Positions 57,850 to 64,000 of a DNA stretch of 64,000 nt are shown one piece after another. The translations under genes were made by a program, and so were the position numbers. How positions within the stretch are numbered: position 1 is the first letter of the stretch; every line of letters starts with the position of its first letter. The stretch is from assembly GCA_021292165.1 (NCBI GenBank), contig CM037880.1, positions 211,372,942 to 211,436,941 of the forward strand, written 5' to 3'. The stretch comes from Shinisaurus crocodilurus. Its lineage: Eukaryota > Chordata > Lepidosauria > Squamata > Shinisauridae. A model generated the notes under the pieces. It searched no databases. It saw only the letters and a list, made by a program, of their open reading frames with translations, and was not told the DNA's origin.

Positions 57850-58680
57850 ATTGAGCATAGAGAAGAACAAGTCTTGACGAAGAAGAACCAGCATGGCTAC
57901 AAAGGTAAGTCCTGTCTTACTAACCTTTTAGAGTCCTTGTGTCAATAAGCACATGAGTAGGAGTGATCCAGTATTCACTGTGTACTTGACTTTCAAAAGG
58001 GTTTTGACAAAGTCCCTTACAATATGCTCTTAATTATACTTCAGTCATGGGGTAACAGGACAGATCCTCTTATGGATTGGTAGAGAGTAGGAATAGATGG
58101 TCAGTTCTCACAATGGAGGGGTGTAAACAGTGCCCCCAAGGTTCTGTATTGGGCCCTTGCTTTTTAACCTGTTCATACATGATCTGCAGTTAGGAGTAAG
58201 CAATTAGGTGGCCAAGTTTACAGTTGACACCAAATTATTTAGGGGGATTAAATTCAAGAGGGATTATAAAGAGCTCAAAAAGGATCTCTCTAAACTGGGC
58301 AAATGGGCAATAAAATGGCAAAGGCTGTTTTAGTGAAAGTGTAAACTGATCCACACTGTGGCAAAAAAATCCATATACACTAATGGGATCTCAGCTGGCA
58401 GTGACTAACCAATAAAGGGATCTTGGAGTTGTAGTAGATAGATCAATGAAAACATCAACCCACCGTGTGGCAGCTGTGAAAAAGGTGAATTTCATGCTAG
58501 GGATCACTAGGAAAGGGATCAAAAACAGAACTGCCAATATAATACCTTTATATAAATCTATGGTGCAACTATACTTTGAATACTGTGTACAGTTCTGGTT
58601 ACTGCATCTCAAAAGGGAGTATCACTTAGCTGGAAAAGGTGTCAAAAAGGGCAACCAAAATAATACTGTTTACCTATAGA
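57850..58680 (+). repeat. CR1 LINE, RT to C-terminus remnant
   Basis: Conceptual text includes 'AFDK VPYN'-type and 'LFNLF'-like RT pieces. The clearer frame 58446-58679 reads STHRVAAVKKVNFMLGITRK, then LYKSMVQLYFEYCVQFWLLH. Stops and frameshifts break the frame. It is immediately followed by an L2 copy in the opposite orientation. Confidence 0.85.
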
Positions 58681-58684
58681 AAGA

Positions 58685-60850
58685 TTTATATACTAGTTTC
58701 TTGCCCCCATAAGGGCCCGCAAGGCAGTTCACACAACGATGAAACACAATCCAGATACAAAACCAATTTCCCCCCTCCTTATTCTCCCCACTACCACCAC
58801 CAGCTTCCTAGAACATCTTTCATAAAGAAGAGATCTGGGGACCTTGAAAGCTTTCACAACTTTTTTTTGGTGATCTTTTGGTTGGCGAAGGTATTACAGC
58901 AACATGGATTTTGGAAAATGTCTTGACTGTCCACCCAAAAAACATCAACATAGAGTTATGTCCAACCTCACTTGGAATAGAGCTCCACAACTGGGATACT
59001 GCCACTGAGAAGGCCCTATCTCACATTACTGCAAACCACATCTCCCTTGGGGATGGAACACAGAGCAGGGCCTCAGATGATGACCATGACTGATGGGCAG
59101 TTCATGCAGGAGGAATCGGTCTTTCAAATATCCTGGTCCTAGGCCATTTAGGGCTTTACAGATGCCACTTGGGTAACCAGGCTTTACAGGTAATAATGAG
59201 CAGCTTGGACTGGGCCTGGAAATGAATACTAAGCCAGTGCAGGAAAACAGGATCGGTGCAATATGATCCAAAAAGTGGACACCCGAAAGCATCCTGGCTG
59301 CTGTATTTTGCTTCAGCTACAATTTCTGAACGCTCCTCAAGAGCAGCCCCACCTACAGTGTGTTGTAGTAATCTAATCTGGAGGTTACTACAGCATGGGT
59401 AGCTGTGACCAGACCTGCCTTCTCCACAAAGGGACACAGCTCACACACCAGCTGAAGATGGGCAAATGTACATTCCTAGTCACAGATGCCACCTGGATAT
59501 CCAGGAGCAACACAGGATCTAGAAGCATCCCCAACTTGCGAGCCCAGTACTTCGGAGGGGGTGCAATCCCTTCCAGAACATACTGCACTGTTATTCCCAG
59601 ATCAGTTTCTCTGGATCAAGCCTCAGCTTTTTAGCCTACATCCAATTCATCACTGCACACAGAAACAGTTCAAGATCTCCACAGCCTGCTTGAAACCAGT
59701 TGAAAAGGCAATAGAGTTGGGTGACACCAGCATATTGGTGACATTCAATTCCAAAACCATGGAAGACCTCTTCCAGTCGCTACCTGTAGATGTTAAATAC
59801 AATGTGGGAAACAGTGAAGCCCTGAAAAATCCTACAGACCAATGGCTAACAGGATGAAAAATAATCCCCCAGCATCACCTTCTGAGCATGTCCAACCATG
59901 TAAGACTGGAGTCACCACAACATGCCTCCTAAACCCATACCAACCGGATATGGTTGATGGCATTGAGAGGTCCAGCAGAACCAACATGGATGTGCTCCCC
60001 ATGTCTAGTTCCAAGTGGAAGTCATCCATCAAAGCTACCAAAACCTGTCCAGTCCCCAAACCAGGCCTAAACCCAGATTGGAAAGGATCCAAATAATAAG
60101 TTTCATTCCAGGATGCCTGACATTGAGCAACCACTACATACTCTAAGTTTATTCAAAAAAAGATAAACCAGTGACTAGCTGATAATTATCCAGGAATGAA
60201 ATGAGAGCTTTTTAAGAAAAGGTCTCATGACTGCCTGCTTTAATACCACAGGAACACAGCCTTCCCCTCTAAAGACTTATTTACAAATCCCACCACCCAT
60301 GTGACCTCTCCCCCTATAGCAGTCTTAATCAGCCAGGATGGATATGGATCTAATGCACAAGCGGTTTGTTTCAATCTTCCAAGAAACCTGTCTACATCCT
60401 CATGCTGAAAAAGTTGACACCTATCCAACAATATAGAACCATTGGCCATCTCCGTCACCACCTCAGATCCTGTTTTCAACACGGAGTCTAAGTCAGAAAA
60501 GATGCGACTAACTTTCAGCAAACTGCTTTGAAACCTGGCCACAGTGGGCTGCCAAGGGTCTCTACTTTGGGGACTAGCTTGTAACAATGCCTTCACTACC
60601 CAGAACAACTCTACTTCCTGATGCGGTGCTCATGCAATGGTGGCAGGAAAGTGATTTCTTCACCACTGCCATTACAATGGGCTCTAACCCATGTTTAGTC
60701 GGATTCATCCAGGGTCTTTCTCCACCTTCTAGCTATTTACCTAATAATTTCACCATCCCAAGCCCTTCAGAAAACCAAGGAGCGTAAACTCCACCTCTTA
60801 ACAGAGGGAGCTTGGGAGCGATACTGTCAATTGCTTGGTCCATTTCTTCA
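58685..60850 (-). repeat. L2 LINE (antisense), about 2.1 kb
   Basis: The minus-strand frames include 59832-60134 (YYLDPFQSGFRPGLGTGQVL, then VLLDLSMPSTIS) and 60240-60608 (GSILLDRCQLFQHEDVDRFL, then VNKSLEGKAVFLWY). A downstream part at 59026-59292 has KALNGLGPGYLKDRFL. These are the L2 RT finger/palm and C-terminal regions, in order, broken by frameshifts. Confidence 0.88.
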
Positions 60851-60859
60851 TTCCAGAGA

Positions 60860-63100
60860 TCAACTAGAGCTTCAACAGGACCACCAGCTCTACTAGCAGG
60901 AAAATCTTATCAGAGCACTTGGGTATCCTTCGGAATCTATCAGTCTTTGAGGGTGAACCATTTTAATAGGTTCCCTACCTTTGAAGAGATTAGTAGCCTC
61001 AGCAAATCTAAGCAAGGTAAACTGAAGCAATAAAAATAGGGTTGAAAGTAAATGGGGATATCATAGAATGAAGTCAATGTCAAAACAGGCTCCTCATGAC
61101 CTACTACAACAGGCAAATGAGGACAAAGATTTACACCAAGGATTGGGAACTATCTGGCAGAGGGCTGGATGATCCTGCCCCACCCAGCCCTCTAGGGGGC
61201 AAATGATATCAGGGGACACGGCTAGGGAAAGCCTGCATGTAACGAAGCCAACCTGACGAGGCCAGGGACAGCTGCGGACAGAATGACGTCCGGAGGCATG
61301 GCCGTTCCCCCTCCCAGCAGAGTGCAGGGGAATCCTGTCTGTTAAGTCTGATCAGTGATCAGAGATAACAGTAGGGACACCCCTTCCCACTAGTCCTCAG
61401 GGGGCACGGTTGTGGGGAAGGGCTTCACCTAAGGACAGATGGGCTGACCTGGCAGGCCAAATTAACCCATGGGCAAGAGGTTCCCCACCCAAGTCACCTG
61501 AAGACACAATACCTTATCCAGTACATAACTGTGCATTGTTAATAGGCTGCTTGTTAAACAAACCACACCCTTCTGGGGAAGATTTCCCTAGAGAGGAATA
61601 GCCCAGGACAAACATTATCTTGGGCTACTCAATGCAGCCGTCTTCTGTCTCCTGCCCGTCTCCACCTAAAGCTCCACTTTAAGCTAACCATTTCCATAAA
61701 ACTACTTTCTGCCTCCTGTTCTTTAACCAGCTACAGGTCCTCATAGATTTCCAACTGGTTAAGAAACAGAGATAGGGATAAACAGGCTTCACAATGGAGA
61801 GAAGTAAACAGTGGCAACCTCCAAGGTTCCATATTGGGGTCAGTGCAATTTAACATTAATAAATGATGTGTTATCAGCCTGATCACATAACCACAGTTTA
61901 AAGCAAAGCTAGCATTACATCTGTACAAGCCCTTAGTTATCATGGCCTCTCCACAGAATTCTGGGAATTACAGGGGAGCCAACAAAATTTCAGCAACATC
62001 TGCAAGCTTCAATTCCAAGATTCCGAGGAAACGCATCACAATTAAGTTAGGGTGGTTCTTGGTTTTTGTTTGGGGTGTGTGTGTGTGTGTTGTAGATGTA
62101 GCCTCAGACAATTAGTAAGCACACTTAAAAACCCTTCAGACATCAGTAATGCCTTGTCAACAATTCTGTTTTATTAGAAACAATAATTGCTTCAAATGGT
62201 ACTCCATAGTTAACATATATAAAGATCTACTTTTCAGTTTAATGGAATAGTGGTCAATATATTTCAATCCCTGTCATGATTTAATGATTACAAGGCTTCT
62301 TTTGCAGTAATAGAGCAGCCTGAAATACACAGCCAGGTATGCTATTAAGGGAAAGCAATATAAATAAATCTTCAGTGCATTCCTAAATGAGGAATTATTC
62401 ATTTACAGTAAACCATGCAAGAAATCTATTTCACAATGTCAAGTAGCTACTTTAAGATATAAATCTGAAGACAGAACATTCATGCAGACCCAAAGTATCA
62501 ATTAGGAAATATTAAGCTTTAGTTCTGTTACTTGATGTAAGCAATTTAGAAAGCCAAGATTTTTTTTTTCATTTGTGGAAGATACACAGCAATAATCCTG
62601 CTGCTCTTCCAACATAACCGCAGCATTGTGAATAGTGTTTACAATATAAAATATAGATTTCAATGCATAATTAATTGCAGTTGTTGAACTTGCCTTCCCT
62701 TTGATATCAATAAAGATATCCCATTCACTTTGTTCACTTGATTCTTATTACTAGAAGGCATTAGATGCTAGAGAAACTGAAGCTCTTCCTTGCAAAGACA
62801 AAGAAGTAGTAGTACAGTTGCTCTAGAACAAACAGCAACATTCACCTTGTGTATTCATCCCTTCAGGTATCAACAAGATTCTCAAGGAATAACTGGAACT
62901 AAGAAAGCTCAAAAAAAAGTTGCTGCCAGTGTTATCAACTACTTGGTAATTAACTTGCAGTTAATGATACCCAACCACATCAACTCTAAGGGTACCATAG
63001 ATGAATTCTGGGAACTGTAGTTTTGTGATGGTGGCTAGAGAGTTGCAACAGATAATTCTAAACTTCCCCGCCAAATGACAAGTCCTGGATTCTTTAGGGA
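60860..63100. other. Intronic sequence, mostly unrecognised
   Basis: A (GT)n tract lies at 62072-62090. 61135-61450 is moderately GC-rich with no clear identity. I searched the minus strand for the preceding KHDRBS3 exon ([15 protein letters not shown] text) and did not find it. Confidence 0.45.
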
Positions 63101-63111
63101 AAGCTCTAACA

Positions 63112-63232
63112 CAGTGTTTTCCAACCTTGGGTCCACAGATGTTTTTGGCCTACAACTCCTAGCATACCCCAGCCAGCGTAGCTGGGAGTTGTAGGCCAAA
63201 AACAGCTGGGGACCCAAGGTTGGAGAACACTG
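63112..63232. mobile_element. hAT palindromic MITE with TSD CTCTAACA
   Basis: The 121-bp element has left half CAGTGTTTTCCAACCTTGGG and right half CCCAAGGTTGGAGAACACTG. Perfect target repeats lie at 63104-63111 and 63233-63240. Confidence 0.92.
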
Positions 63233-63674
63233 CTCTAACAATTAGACCAGTATGGAAAAGATACACATTTGCAGTACAACTTTTTACATTACTGTCCTCA
63301 AAGAGGATTGTGGCATGGTAAAGACCAACAAATCTATTCTGGCATAACCGTTCATGGCATATAGTTAAAGGTGCCATTGTCGTTTTTACTGCAAGACTAA
63401 CATGGCTACTCTCAGGAAAATATTTAATGTATGTCCTACATTTCAATTATAAAAATACAATACAGATCCTTGGGACATCCAACTGTTTTGCTCTCCTCCA
63501 TTGTAAACCCAGTCCATTTATTCCAGACTTCTGAGAGAGAGCAGCTGTAGTTCATTAAAGGTAGAACCCTCTCTGTCAAGAATGTGAGACATAAAAAGTG
63601 ACCAGCGTCATTTGAGAAAATTTAAGGAACCCACAAGATAATGGAAGATTATTCCTGAATAATCTGAAAGATTC

Positions 63675-63740
63675 CGATTACTTTATTTATTTATTTATTA
63701 TTTACATTTATTAATCGCCCATCTGGCCGGCAACCGTACT
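63675..63740 (-). repeat. LINE/SINE tail (antisense)
   Basis: 'tttatttatttatttattat' followed by 'aatcgcccatctggccggc' is an A-rich tail in reverse with a short 3' UTR piece. Confidence 0.5.
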
Positions 63741-64000
63741 TATCATGAGAGACCTCTTGCAGTATTATTTCTCATCCCATTCCAAGGGAGAGTCCAGGAA
63801 CAGGCCTTGGGCTAACACAGTCCATCATCCACCTCACCCAGCCTTTCAAACAGGGAGACAAAAACAACCAAAACAGGAGATTCTACTACTATTCAAATGG
63901 TGGCATTTCACTGGACAGGGGGCAAAGTTCTGGGCCTGGTTCCAGATTCTCTGGTGCCTTTAGATGTAAAACACAGTGTGGAGTGTTCCTGTTCAGTTAT

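Noticed and set aside
51122..64000. Search for the preceding KHDRBS3 exon (start of KH domain)
   Set aside because: No minus-strand text resembling [20 protein letters not shown] was found, so it is inferred to lie beyond 64000.
1..64000. CRISPR-like arrays or prokaryotic operons
   Set aside because: The spaced repeats are microsatellites or dispersed transposons. Split exons with GT-AG introns show the DNA is eukaryotic.

Overview
The window is vertebrate nuclear DNA. It lies inside one large intron-rich gene, KHDRBS3 (SLM-2/T-STAR, a STAR-family KH-domain RNA-binding splicing regulator), transcribed from the minus strand. Five consecutive internal coding exons can be read with consensus splice sites and matching phases: 51005-51121 (KH core with the GPRG loop), 40009-40155 (rest of KH/QUA2), 35472-35611 (QUA2 end and first RG motifs), 24242-24434 (Arg/Gly/Pro-rich) and 17288-17370 (Tyr-rich). 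Together they give about 227 codons of uninterrupted frame. The upstream exons (N-terminus, QUA1, start of KH) must lie beyond base 64000. The last exons (Tyr-rich tail and stop) must lie before base 1. I could find neither inside the window. No other host protein gene is supported.

Everything else is intronic sequence with a heavy, multi-layer load of transposable elements. The set includes CR1 and L2 LINEs in both orientations, a 5'-truncated Vingi/I-group-like LINE with a 561-codon reverse-transcriptase reading frame, and tRNA-Ala-headed SINEs. It also includes MIR-like SINEs with an L2-type tail, a 5S-rRNA-headed SINE with a CR1-like tail, two solo LTRs, many hAT MITEs, pogo/Tigger-like TA-inserting elements and a Harbinger-like element. 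This CR1+L2+hAT mixture suggests a non-avian reptile, most likely a squamate. That is an inference from repeat style, not a database match.

Layout: 1-17287 is KHDRBS3 intron with a GC-rich tandem repeat (2290-2990), the Vingi-like LINE (3569-5871), SINEs, L2 ends and an antisense CR1. 17371-24241 is the intron between the last two exons found, with two clear hAT elements and a CR1 split by a solo LTR. 24435-35471 holds a CpG-rich TIR element, an L2 copy and a 1.46-kb nested foldback element (33603-35058). 35612-40008 is short and mostly unique. 40156-51004 holds hAT MITEs, a tRNA-Ala SINE and a long inverted repeat. 51122-64000 holds a second solo LTR, a composite hAT element and back-to-back CR1 and L2 copies.

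The most notable observations are: the nested foldback element with four separate hairpins; nine hAT insertions whose 8-bp target duplications all have TA at positions 4-5; a TA-inserting element with both ends tandemly duplicated; and the finding that most of the CpG-dense blocks seen are inside or beside transposon-like repeats and none sits at a gene start. I found no rRNA or tRNA gene, CRISPR array or bacterial feature.
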